A DNA stretch of 64,000 nt, taken from the NCBI GenBank assembly GCA_964016875.1, contig OZ024724.1, forward strand, positions 35,921,786 to 35,985,785, in the 5' to 3' direction. Position 1 is the stretch's first letter. Each line of letters begins with the position of its first letter. The notes under the pieces are model-generated. The model was not told where the DNA came from and did not search any database. It saw only the letters and a list, made by a program, of their open reading frames with translations. Positions 10,280 through 20,820 of this stretch are shown one piece after another. This DNA is from Fallopia convolvulus (taxonomy: Eukaryota > Streptophyta > Magnoliopsida > Caryophyllales > Polygonaceae). The position numbers were made by a program, and so were the translations under genes.

Positions 10280-11930
10280 GTGAATCCCCTTGTTGATGCT
10301 TTGGCCATTGGGCCTATACCACTCACTCTCCCTAGCGAGAAATGGCTTCCTTCTGTAGTACATGCACTAGAAGTTGAGCTTAAACAGCTTCCTGAGCATT
10401 TGAAATATGCCTTCCTTGGAGATGATGACACTTTGCCTGTCATTATTTCTAACAAGCTCTCCATGGAACAAGAAGAAAAATTGGTGTAGGTATTGAAAGA
10501 GCACAAGACAGCCCTAGGCTGGACAATTGCTGACATTAAAAGGATTAGTCCCTCTACATGTATGCATAGGATCTTCCTAGAAGATGGTGCTAAGCCATCC
10601 AGACAACCCTAGAGAAGGCTCAACCCACCTATGATGGAGGTAGTAAAAAAGGAGGTGCTGAAGCTCCTACAAGCAGGTATGATCTACCCCATTTTTGATA
10701 GTCAGTGGGTTAGTCCGACCCAAGTTGTGCCCAAGAAGGGTGGTATTACAGTGGTAGAAAATGTGCATGGGGAATTAGTCCCCACATGAGTCCACACTGG
10801 TTGGAGAGTCTGTATTGATTACCGTAAGCTGAACACGGTAACCATAAAAGATCACTTTCCCTTGCCATTCATTGATGAAATGCTTGAGCGACTTGTTAGT
10901 CGTTCCTATTATTGCTTTTTAGATGGCTATTCAGGGTACTTTCAAATTTCTATTGCACTAGAGGACCAAGAGAAGACGACATTTACATGTCCTTTTGGCA
11001 CTTTTGCATACATTAGAATGCCATTTGGACTATGTAACACACCCGGTACGTTCCAAAGGTGTATGGTAAGCATCTTTTCCGAGTATATTGAAAATTTTAT
11101 AGAGGTTTTTATGGATGACTTTACAGTACATGGTGATGACTTTGATGCCTGTTTAAACCATCTCTCTTTAGTCCTTCAAAGATGTGTAGAAACCAATTTG
11201 GTTCTAAATTCTGAGAAATGTCACTTTATGGTTGACCAAGGCATAGTTTTAGGTCACATAGTGTCATCTAGGGGTATTGACGTCGATAAGGAAAAGATTG
11301 ATATCATTCAATCCTTACCTCATCCTATTAATGTGCGTGAAGTGCGTTCTTTTCTAGGTCATGTAGGTTTCTATCGTAGGTTTATTAAAGACTTTTCAAA
11401 GATCTCAGCCCCATTATGTGAATTGCTGAAGAAGGATGTGCCTTATGAGTTCAATGAGGTATGCAAAAAGGCGTTTGATGAGCTAAAAACTCGCCTTACA
11501 AGTGCACCAATAATTCAAGCCCCGGATGGGTCTCAACCTTTTGAGGTCATGTGTGATTCAAGTGATTATGTTGTTGGGGCTGTTTTGGGTTAAAAAGAAG
11601 CTAGAACCTCTCATTTCATACATTATGCTTCGATGACTTTGAACGATGCCCAAAGGAACTACTTTACCATTGAGAAGGAAATGCTTGTTGTAGTGTTTGT
11701 TTTGGAGAAGTTCAGGTAGTATTTGTTGGGACAAAAGTGATAGTTTATTCAGACCATGCAGCACTTCGTGATTTGATGACGAAAAAGGAGGCTAAGCCAA
11801 GTTTGATAAGATGGATCCTCTTGCTAAGTGAGTTTGATATTGAGATACGGGATAAAAAAGGAGCTGAGAACCTTGTGGCTGACCACTTGATCCGGCTTAT
11901 ACATGTGGAAGACAAGTCAGAAAGTCAAGA
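10280..11930 (+). pseudogene. Gypsy 1 reverse transcriptase and RNase H
   Basis: The RT fold runs from ELKQLPEHLKYAFLG (10375) through GWRVCIDYRKLN (10803) to the active-site FMDDF (near 11110) and the FLGHVGFYRRFI thumb region. Residues 10862-11593 stay open (243 codons). It ends at a TAA where a Gln codon (CAA) is expected after GAVLG. RNase H follows (11594-11930) with NYFTIEKEMLVVVF, YSDHAALRDLM and NLVADHLIRL. Stops lie at about 10487, 10610, 10788, 11593 and 11719. The family copies RNA into cDNA and degrades the template RNA. Confidence 0.92.
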
Positions 11931-12180
11931 GCAGATTCAAGGACGATTTCCTTATGACACGCTTTTCGAAGTCGAGATTGAACAAGGAACCGCAATCGCT
12001 GCCACCACAGGGGGCGATCGCGGTTTGTTAACTAAGAGATCCGAAGAAAATGGAAGGCAACCAAGATCGCTGCAAAAACGAAGCACAACTGTGTCTAAAG
12101 AAACTGCGATCACGGCACCCACCAAAGGTGATCGCGGCCAGGACAGTGATTGCGACAACGGGCCGCGACTCGAGGAGTTC
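11931..12180 (+). pseudogene. Gypsy 1 RNase H-integrase linker carrying in-frame GCGATCGC-like motifs
   Basis: Within the open stretch 11737-12519 the linker encodes repeated GGDRG / KGDRGQ and AIAA/AITA peptides, made by the DNA words GGCGATCGCGG and GCGATCACGGC. The linker is compositionally unlike the domains around it. Confidence 0.75.
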
Positions 12181-13409
12181 GTTCTAGGAATCCATTCCTT
12201 CAAGCCATGGTATGCAAATCTTGTCAACTACCTCATCTCTGGGGAGTTTCCTCCTAATTTCACCAAGGCTCAGAAGGATAAGGTGCGTCATGAATCCCGA
12301 TTTTATGTCTGGGATGATCCTTATTTGTGGAAGCATTGCTCAGATCAGGTAATCCGATGGTGTGTTTCGGTTTTTGAGGTAGAATCTATTCTTTCTTTTT
12401 GTCAATCCTATGCATGTGGGGGTCACTTTGGGACTAACAAAACGGCTAGGAAAGTTCTAGAAGCTGGTTTTTATTGGCCTCATATCTTTAGGGATGCGTA
12501 TGCTTTCTATATCATGTGATCGTTGTCAGAGGTTGGGTAATATTTCTAAGAGACATGAGATGCCTCAATCCTGTATGATATTTTGTGAAATTTTTGATGT
12601 TTGGGGCATTGATTTGATGGGACCTTTCCCCTCTTCTTATGGGAATCTATATATTTTACTTACGGTGGACTATGTTTCCAAGTTGGTGGAAGCAAAGGCC
12701 ACCAGAACTGATGATTCAAAAGAAGTTGCAGGTTTCCTTAAAGACAATATTTTCTCCAGATTTGGGATTCCGAAAGCTTTGATAAGTGAGAGGGTACTTA
12801 TTTTTGCAACAACATTGTGAGTGCCTTATTGAAAAAGTACCATGTCACTCAGAAGATCTCTACAGCTTATCACCCCCAAACCAATGGACAAGCTGAAGTG
12901 TCCAACAGGGAGATAAAAATAATCTTGGAGAAGACGGTGGCACCCAATAGAAAAGATTGGAGTTTGAGACTCAATGATGCTTTGTGGGCCTATCGTATTG
13001 CTTATAAGACACCCATCGGGATGTCTCCATTTAGATTGGTTTATGGAAAAGGTTGTCACTTACCAGTTGAGCTTGAGTACAAAGCTTATTGGGTGGTCCA
13101 AAAATTCAATTTCAACATCAAAGAAAATGGAGAGTTCAGAAAATTACAACTAGAAGAATTGGAAGAGTTGAGATTGGATGCTTATGACAATATTGTGAAT
13201 TACAAGAACAAAATAAAAGCATGGCATGACAAGAACATCCTAAGGAAGGAATTCAAAGCTGGAGACAAGGGACTGTGAAATTATTTGATGGGGACTCCCA
13301 AAAGGTGTTTAAATTAAATGGTCAAAGATTGAAGAAATACCATGAGGGAGTCAGCCAGGAAGTTCTAGAAGAGGTGGGTCTTGATGATCCAACCCCAATT
13401 GCTGATTAA
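12181..13409 (+). pseudogene. Gypsy 1 integrase
   Basis: The HHCC-type zinc domain is at about 12390-12540 (ACGGHFGTNKTARKVLEAGFYWP, then CDRCQRLG in the next frame). The core holds WGIDLMGPFP and LTVDYVSK. The usual second-Asp segment is frameshifted at about 12790-12800, where SER replaces the expected Ser-Asp-Gly. It resumes as YHPQTNGQAEVSNREIK with the Glu. The C-terminal part ends with FKLNGQRLKKYHEG and a stop near 13407. Frame changes at 12519 and 12800 would abolish function. Confidence 0.9.
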
Positions 13410-14296
13410 AAGGGCACTAATGTCGAGCCAACGACATTAAACAAAGGCGTTGCTCGGGTGGCAACCCAAGGTAAGTTTTCTTGTTTCTTTTTTATATTTT
13501 TGTTTTGTTTAGTTATCTTTTCAATCTCTTGAGCTAACACGCATGTACTAGGTTCGGAAGAACAAGCCTGAGGACAAACCGCGACCGCCCCTTAAAAAAG
13601 GGCGATCGCGGGACGTTTTTCCGAAGGAATTGATGGTAGATTGCAAAAACCACGATCGCGGCCGCTCAGAGATATTAAAAAAAAAATTAATACCGAGGCA
13701 GTAGGGCCACTCCCACCACCGGCCCTACTCCTCTACGCCTCATATTCTTATTTATTCTTCTATCTTTTCATACCCTTCTTCAACCTCCATTAAAACCCTT
13801 CCTTCAACCTTCAACCTCCACAAAAATTTGTTCCAAAATCTTTACCAAACCGGATCTATAATCCTCACCATCTCCATAATCCAAATCCGTTCATAAAAAT
13901 CCCTCTACGCCTCTATTTTTCTCACAAAATCAAATATATAAAAACCCAAAAATTTTCTTTCCATCTCTTCCAATCCACCACCTCCATACTCATCTCTTCC
14001 TCGGGTTGTTGAAGAAGACCAAAAATGGAGACCGCAGCTCGGTGACGAAGGGAGCAGCGACACTTGAGTGCGTCGCTGCCAGGGAATCGCCGAACGCAGA
14101 AATCGCGATCGCTGCCCTCGAAAACCGCGATCGTGGCCTTGCCCCAGAACAATGATCGTTGCCCTCTTTTCGGCGATCGCGGTCGTACACCAGATTGCTC
14201 CATTTCGTTTTCTGTAAGTTGCTTCTTCGCCTCTTTGTTGTTGAGATGATTAGTTACATTACAAATAGCATATCTTGTTAACAAGTTAACTGTTGC
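13410..14296 (+). other. Gypsy 1 pol-ORF3 spacer (untranslated region)
   Basis: Just after integrase comes the Athila hallmark segment (about 13430-13470: AACGACATTAAACAAAGGCG then GGTGGCAACCCAAGG), followed by T-rich sequence, a GCGATCGC-bearing patch (13580-13660), a pyrimidine-rich leader (13730-13920) and a second patch (14100-14190). A possible GTAAGT donor lies at 14214 just upstream of ORF3, which suggests a spliced ORF3 leader. No coding signal was seen. Confidence 0.6.
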
Positions 14297-15712
14297 ACAA
14301 AAGAAGAAGTGGGATTCTTTCGCTAAGAGGAAATTTACTATTACGAAATTTTTTGATGTTGCGATGTTGAGGACTCTAGGCATGTATGAATGCACTTTGA
14401 GGTTTCTTATGGACGGTGGATTAGAGGGTTTTATTGATCTGAATGCCCCTACATATAAGAATATTGTGTTGGAGTTTCTGTCTACTTTTCATGATGATAA
14501 TGGTTTGTTCAAATTTCATATTTTGGATGAGCCATATTATATAGACATGGAGGGTTTGGTAGGAGGTTTTGGTGCTACTGGTGCTCCTTCTGCTACTTGG
14601 TAGACAGTTGGTAAGGATTCAGGGTTTAATGATTTTCGGGAGAAAATTACAAGTGTTGGGTTTTTGCCTAAGAAGGGCGAATATAACTATTGCATTACTC
14701 ATCCATGCATTAGATTGTGTCACAAGGTGCTATCTATGACTTTTCTAGGGCAAGGGGAAGTTAGCAAGGCACCTCGTTTTGACATGAGTATGATCTAGTA
14801 TCATATGCCTATGAAGGATGTTATTCCTAATTGGGTGGAGTTGTTTCTGATGATTGTTAAGAATATTCTGAAGAAGGACACTAGCAACATTGCCATAGGT
14901 GGCATGTTCTCAACGAAAACCAGCTCAAGAGATGAGGTGCTTGGACGACAACCTGAAAATGGTGAGTATGTGCTCAACGAAAACCAGCTCAAGAGGGCTC
15001 ATTGTCTGAAAGGATCAGCAGAGCAGGGTTACATTTGGACTTTCGGTTATCAGTTGTTGATTATTTATGTCTTCCCAGGCATATGCCCATTGGCCCTATA
15101 TTGGCTTATCTATATATACCGTTTGATTTTGTGGGTGAGGGCGCTGCTCAGCAGGAGATGCCTGCTCCAGATATTGAGATGGAGGATCTTGATGGCGATG
15201 ACGGGGATGACGGAGGAGATCTTAGAGCTGGTGGTTCTGATTTTAGAGGAGGTGGTGTGGGTACCTCAACTGATGTTGGTACGTCGTCTGCTGGATGGGG
15301 TGCTAGTTCTAGTATAGTACCTATTGGTACATCGAGTTGGGAGACGGGAGGATATGTTGGTTATGGTGATGGTGGAGTTGCTACATACAAAGGTGGTTAT
15401 GGAGGATACAAAGACACTTATGCTTGGTATGCTATTGCGGGTAGAGGTTCTAGAGGTGTGCATTCTGATATTGATCGGCAGAACCGCATGTTTTGGGAGA
15501 TGGGACGACTTACTTTGTCCCAGTATGAGATTGTTGCTACCCGAAGAGATATTGTAGAGCGGCAAAGAGAGTTAGCATCTCAATAGAGTGCTATAGCTTC
15601 CACTCTTCAATCCTTTCAGCAGGTGCAGGGGCAGCACCATGAGTTTTTCCGTCACATGTGGCTAGGCTTTCCTGATTGGTCACAATATCATCCACCTGCC
15701 CCACCACAGTGA
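14297..15712 (+). pseudogene. Gypsy 1 ORF3 (putative plant transposon protein domain)
   Basis: Begins around VAQKKKWDSFAKRKFTITKF with an LRTLGMYECTLRFLMDGGL segment and continues with a second helical segment to about 15130. It then has an acidic Asp-rich patch, a Gly/Tyr-rich stretch (GGYGGYKDTYAWY) and a Gln-rich helix before a stop at 15710-15712. It is the third ORF of Athila-type elements, whose role is unknown. Stops occur at 14601, about 14797 and 15584, with frame changes near 14990. A short duplicated word (CTCAACGAAAACCAGCTC) at about 14909 and 14972 marks a 62-bp tandem duplication. The same product is better preserved in gypsy 3. Confidence 0.8.
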
Positions 15713-15863
15713 GCCTGTTGTTTTCCCTTCCTTTATTTTTATCTGATTGGTCTTTTATTTCATTGAGGTCAATGAAAGATTTAAGTATGGGGGAGCGAGT
15801 ACTCACTGTTGTACATATGTATAGTTGCATTTCAGATTCAAAAAAAAAACATTAAATCTTGTG

Positions 15864-15893
15864 CTAAGTTGAAAACCCGAAAGGGCGGCTCAG
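15864..15893 (+). other. Gypsy 1 3' hairpin A (GAAA-tetraloop RNA motif)
   Basis: Outer stem 15864-15871 pairs with 15886-15893 (one mismatch), then an AAAA bulge, CCC-GAAA-GGG apical stem-loop. Same architecture as 15998-16025 and as both hairpins of gypsy 3. Role unknown. Confidence 0.65.
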
Positions 15894-15997
15894 GCAAAAA
15901 TCAGGAGCCCGGATCGGCATTAGGCTGGGGTAATAAGAAGCTAAAAAGAGTGAAAGTGAGCTTGGTGAGCACATCTATTGAAAAATAAAATGAGCGG

Positions 15998-16025
15998 TTA
16001 GGTGAAAACCCGAAAGGGCGCCTAA
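15998..16025 (+). other. Gypsy 1 3' hairpin B (GAAA-tetraloop RNA motif)
   Basis: Stem TTAGGTG (15998-16004) pairs over 7 bp with CGCCTAA (16019-16025), enclosing AAAA and CCC-GAAA-GGG. It is about 105 nt downstream of hairpin A and upstream of the polypurine tract. Confidence 0.68.
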
Positions 16026-16316
16026 GCAGAATGAGTGAAAAAAAGAGTGCCTAGGAACATTTCTACTAGGGCTTGGGGATCATTGTTGTATGGGTTTTTA
16101 TCTTTGTTTTGATATATGTATTTTGTCTTGAGTGATAGATTGGGCTAGGACTTTATTGTATGCACTTTCATTCTTTTACTTGGGTTCGGGTTGTGAGTTT
16201 ATTGTTGAGTGTTTTTTAGTTTTAGATCATTTTCTTCCATTGCTTCTTGTGGACCTTTGTTGATTTGTCCTGCTTGATTAGATTTTGAGCTTACTCGAGG
16301 ACGAGCAAGGTCTAAT

Positions 16317-16333
16317 TATGCGGGAATTTGATA
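16317..16333 (+). promoter_or_regulatory. Gypsy 1 polypurine tract
   Basis: TATGCGGGAATTTGATA directly precedes the 3' LTR. Plant Athila elements usually have a purer G run before the shared TTTGATA; here it has decayed. Confidence 0.7.
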
Positions 16334-17557
16334 TGTTGTGTTTTATACATCATAACTATGACTTTTTAGTACATCTTTTTATAGAGTTTTAGACCTGTTA
16401 GAAGCATTATTGAAGAATAGGTTTGAAGGCCGAAGGTTGGAAGTTAAAACGATTTGAAGAAGTCGAAGATTATTGAAGGCCGCGATCGCGGCTTACACCA
16501 GGAGCGATCGCGGTTCACGTCGCTGAGAAGGGTCGCGGTTACAAGAAGGCCGCGATCGCGGTGCACACATGTCGCGATCGCGGTTCATGGTTGTTGTTGA
16601 GGCTGCGTGATGAAGAAGGTCGCGGTCGCGACCTTGCATTATGGCGATCATGGCCCTGCTGAAGTTGACACGCGTGATATCTTCCACTTATTTTTTTTAT
16701 ATTTTCTTTTCTTTTTATTTCATGTTGTTCGAGACTATTTAAGCTTACTTTTCAGCCTTTGTTTAACTTCTCTTAGACCTAGTTTGCATTATTCAGACTT
16801 TTGTATTTTCTCTTCTGTGGAGAACTAAACTCCTAAAGTTCTATTCAAGTTGAAGCTTTCAGATTCAAGTTTATTGTGGGATTCTTCAATTCAGGTTTAT
16901 TTCTACAGGTTATTTCAATGCTCTTGTACATAATTGATATTGATTGTGTTGATTTCTGCTTGTTTGGCCACCTAGTTGAAATTAATACTCTCTATTGCTA
17001 GATCTAGGTTTTCTCGTAGCAAAACCTAATCCTTGCAACAAGTCAATTGATTTAGAACTCGTTGGACTAAAACAATTGAGAAAGAGATTTGAATGCTTGT
17101 TGATTGTTTGACTCGTTGGAATTCAATTGCATGTATCCTGCTTATCCTTGTTCTCATTGCTAATATTCCTATTATGATCGTTTCATGAGTTGTTTGGATA
17201 TTAAGTTTGCATGTCTCGTTGTCATGGTATATTTCTGATTAGGATAGGAATAACCAAATGGAATAACCTGTTTAATCTATGATCAATAACTTGATGATGA
17301 AAGTGGATATTTGAATAGAATTTTTTTCCTTAATTGATAAAAATCCAACTTTTGCTTTGTTTGATTACTTGTTTGTTTGTTTTAATTCCTTAGTGTTAGT
17401 TTAAACAATCAAAATCACCCCTTTATTACTATTAAGTTGATAACAATATTACTCTGAATTACAAGTGCCTCTTGGGTTCGACCCCGACTTACCAACTATA
17501 CTAGTTGTGTAACTAGGGATTTATTTTTGATTTGGCACGACGACTCTCAGTCAGTCG
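16334..17557 (+). repeat. Gypsy 1 3' LTR
   Basis: Starts TGTTGTGTTTTATACA, ends TCAGTC(G), about 1224 bp. Same order of blocks as the 5' LTR plus about 170 extra bases. The GCGATCGC cluster (16478-16665) keeps more intact copies than the 5' LTR. Confidence 0.92.
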
Positions 17558-17660
17558 GGGTATTACCTTATTTTGGCTATTATCCTCCAATTAATTTTTT
17601 TTTAAATTGGAAGGATATTACCTTATTTTGGCTATTATCCTCCAATTGATTTTTTTTGCA
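17558..17660. repeat. 55-bp tandem repeat flanking gypsy 1
   Basis: Two near-identical units beginning TATTACCTTATTTTGGCTAT at 17563 and 17618. A decayed third unit lies left of gypsy 1 (6590-6650), so gypsy 1 landed inside a short tandem array of the gag-only element. Confidence 0.7.
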
Positions 17661-18141
17661 ATTTCCAAATAACTACCAAATCTTGTGGATCTCTTATCCT
17701 CCAAAAAAGGTAACAAATCAGACTGTGGAAAATCATGGACAATCCAAACAAATCAATGAAGTTTATTCTCTTGAATTGTGGATCGAGCAAGACGGAAATA
17801 GATTTTATCCCTTTTCCATCCACAAGAACAACAAGAACACGCAAGAAGCAAGATGAAGATGCTCGACCAAACAACAAAATTTCGGCAATTAATTGGACAA
17901 GAAATCGACTCTAGCATGCAAGACTCGAAAACATGAGCAATAGCAACCAAAAGTATGCAAAGCCGAGTGCGTAGGGCAATTTTTTGTGAATATTTTTTTT
18001 GTATTTTTCGAAACAAAAACAACGGATCTAGATGAATGATGGTAGAGATGGCAGAAGCTAATTACAAAGTGATGGAAAAAAGAAAAAAAAATCGTGCAAA
18101 CAAAGAGATAAATGTGTGTAGTAAGACTTACGCAATCTTTC
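17661..18141 (-). other. 5' untranslated region of the gag-only element
   Basis: Lies between the gypsy 1 insertion and the primer site. AT-rich with A runs on both strands. No coding signal. Confidence 0.5.
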
Positions 18142-18154
18142 GGCTCTAATACCA
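18142..18154 (-). promoter_or_regulatory. Primer binding site of the gag-only element (tRNA-Met-like)
   Basis: Minus strand reads TGGTATTAGAGCC two bases from the LTR, one base different from the standard initiator tRNA-Met primer site. Confidence 0.85.
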
Positions 18155-18156
18155 GT

Positions 18157-19044
18157 TGATGTGAACCCCGTTGAGGATTAATGAGAGGATCTTTTCTTGG
18201 ACTCGTATTGGGTCTTCTCACGATCGAACCGGATAGATTTGAGGCCGAAGCCTAAACTTGGAGATTGAGAGGTGAAGTGAAAGGATTAAGAAGGTGACCT
18301 AGTTTGACCTAGATCTGAAGAACATGGGATTGGGAAAAGAATTGTGTTTGACTCCTTCAGAAGTAGTTTTGGAGTAATCTTGATAGCATAACATTAATTC
18401 AATCAAAGCGTAAGGAAAAACATAAGAGGAGACTCCTTTATATAGAGGAGCTCCAAAACTAGGGTTAGGGTTACAAAGAGTGTCTAGGGCAAGCATGCAA
18501 GCTAGACCCAATGCCCCAAAGGCCCATTAACCAACTTACTAAAACAAGCAACACTTAAAGAATGTCTTAGAAAGGGAAACAAATACTAAAAATAGCAATA
18601 AAGGATAATAGTCACGGTGGCCTAGTCGCGAGTGTCGCGACAAGGTCGTGACAAGGCAATGGCGTGCCAAGGAAAGGGCAGCGCCGAGTTTGGAGGATCG
18701 GTACCGAGGTTGGCATATCGGTACCGAGGGTGTGCACGGTGTCCTATGCTATTTGGCGCGTCGGTAATGAGGGTGCGCGCATCGGTACCGAGGGTTGTAG
18801 CATCGGTACCGAGGGCTAGAGCATCGGTACCGAGGGTGTCTGATTTGGTGATGGTGTGCGACGCACAAGAACCTCATGTGCCGACACCAGGTTGGCCTGG
18901 CGCTGGCATGACTCGAGTGTTCGTGGTCGTGGTGCCGATGGTGAGACGGACCACGGGTCTTGGCACGAGTCCTACGGAGACGCGGATTAGCCCAAGGGGG
19001 TCGCCACGGTCTCGGGACCCTAGGGCTAAGGTATGTACACATCA
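18157..19044 (-). repeat. 5' LTR (complete) of the gag-only element
   Basis: 888 bp with TGATGTG/CACATCA ends. In element orientation a CTATATAAAGG box near 18430-18445 is a good core promoter. The minisatellite with exact TCGGTACCGA copies (18698, 18718, 18782, 18803, 18824) lies toward the LTR's beginning. Confidence 0.9.
18430..18446 (-). promoter_or_regulatory. TATA box in the gag-only element's LTR
   Basis: Minus strand CTCTATATAAAGGAG in the LTR, about 280 bp before the primer site. A likely polymerase II core promoter for the element. Confidence 0.55.
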
Positions 19045-20820
19045 CCTACTGGGTGTACAACAAAAGGACCAAGAAGATAGAGGAAAGCAGTCATATGATA
19101 TTCAATGAAGTGTCAGTCAAGGTGGGAACTGAACTGTAGAAAGTGGAAACTTACTTCCAGCTTCCTTGGAATGAGGTAGATGTTGATGATGACGATGAGC
19201 CCAGGAAAGGAATAAAGTCGTTATCCTCAAGGGAATAATGATCCTCAAATCAGAGAAATCCAAGAGTCGGCTAAACTCCCATCACTCGTTGAATCGCTCG
19301 ACACCTCTCGAGATGGTTTCTTAGTTCCTCCACCAGAAGATATTCCGGAATCAAGAACTCAAGGGGAACATAGAGGGAACACATCCAATGTTGAGGATGA
19401 AGAACCAGAAAATGTTGGACCAATTGAAGAACATCCAGAGGATGAGGATCCGCAAGAAGAATGCAATGACAGTGACGATAGAAACGAAGAGGTAGATACA
19501 GATCTATCGAGCATCAATCGTAGGAATGTTATATCTCTTCTCGACCAAGGCGTGAAGATTTGGTCCTCACTTCAAAACTTCTGTTCTTTTAACGCCTTTG
19601 TGTCAATGGTGGAACCTTAGAATATCAAGGAAGCCCTCAAAAATCCAGACTAGATAGTGGCAATGCAAGAGGAGCTCAACCAATTTGAAAAGAACCAAGT
19701 GTACTAGCTTGTTCCTCGTCCAAAAGGAAAGAATGTCATAGGAACACGATGGGTGTTCCGTAACAAGCTGGATGACACATGAGTTGTTTCAAGGAACAAG
19801 GCAAGGTTGGTAGCTCAAGGCTACAACCAAGAGGACTATGATGAGACCTTCACCCCTGTAGACAGAATCGAGGCGATCAGACTCCTAATCGCCTTTGCGT
19901 CTCACAAAGGATTCAAGCTTTATCAGATGGGCGTGACGACAACCTTTTTGTATGGACACTTGAAGGAAGAAGTATACGTGGCTCAACCACCAGGATTTGA
20001 AGATTGGAACTTTCCAGACCACGTCTACTTTCCTTAGCGTGCACTATACGGACTCAACCAAGCCTCAAGAGCCTGGTATGATAGGTTTGCACAGTTTCTC
20101 TTGTCACATGGATACCTTCGTGGTTCCATTGACAAGACTCTATTTCTTAAGAAAGAGTCCAATGATATTCTTATTGTTCAAGTATATGTTGATGATATCG
20201 TTTTTGGTGCCACTACTCCCTTGCTTGTTGATAAGTTTAAAGATCTAATAAGTTCAAAATTCGAGATGAGCTTGATTGGGGAACTTACGTTCTTCTCGGG
20301 GCTCCAAATCACTCAGACCAAGGAGGGAACAAGATACATCAACAGAAATACATCAAGGAAATGATGACCAAGTATGGAATGGTGAATTCAAGGCCTATCA
20401 ACACTCCAGTTCCTACAGGCTCAAAGCTGAACACCGATGAACAAGGTATAGATGTGGACCAATGGAGAACTCAGTGGCACTCTCGACGGCCGAAGTAGAC
20501 TACGTGGCTGAGAATGCCTAGTGTCATGGGGATCAAAGAAACAGAACTCACCAACTCAGTTATGACTACATGTCCTATGGCTCTATTCCTATTAGATGTG
20601 ATAATACTAGTTCCATAAACATTTCCAAAAATCTCGTTCTCACTCACGTACTAAGTACATTGACGTTCATCACTGCTTCTTACGTGACAATGTTGAGCAA
20701 GGGAACATTATTATGGAACACTGTAGAACCGAAGAGCAGAGAGCAGATATTCTCACCAAAGCATTAGATAGGCGTCCCTTTGATTACCTCCGTATGCTCT
20801 TAGGGATAACTTTAAATTAA
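19045..20820 (+). pseudogene. copia B reverse transcriptase and RNase H
   Basis: Copia RT landmarks: GTRWVFRNKLDD near 19745, ARLVAQGYNQEDYDETFTPV (19803), LYQMGVTTTFLYGHLKEEVYV (19917), then YVDDIVFGAT (near 20185), the YVDD active site. RNase H is reduced, with an ADILTKALDRRPFDYLR-like end at about 20745-20800. Several stops and frame changes occur. A gap is likely near 20455, where RT jumps to RNase H sequence. The family copies element RNA to cDNA. Confidence 0.88.

Larger units (their letters stand above)
6655..17557 (+). mobile_element. Ty3/gypsy retrotransposon 1 (Athila-type), both LTRs present
   Basis: It runs LTR, tRNA-Asp primer site, gag, protease, RT, RNase H, integrase, a spacer, ORF3 and LTR, in Athila/Tat order. 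About 10.9 kb. Every coding domain is broken by stops or frameshifts. Many LTR differences look like C-to-T changes at CG or G-to-A on the other strand, as expected of methylated silent elements. GCGATCGC-like palindromes recur in the LTRs and between and inside coding domains. No clean target duplication is visible. Confidence 0.93.
4507..19044 (-). mobile_element. Gag-only (TR-GAG/LARD-like) LTR element, split by gypsy 1 and by copia A
   Basis: Two direct copies of one LTR (4507-5104 partial; 18157-19044) flank an interior of only about 2.1 kb once gypsy 1 (6655-17557) is removed. A tRNA-Met-like primer site adjoins the right LTR and a polypurine tract adjoins the left one, both in minus orientation. 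The interior encodes a decayed gypsy-type Gag and nothing recognisable as RT or integrase. This matches non-autonomous gag-only retrotransposons. The right LTR ends flush with the copia B pol at 19044/19045, so it probably inserted into copia B. Confidence 0.78.
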
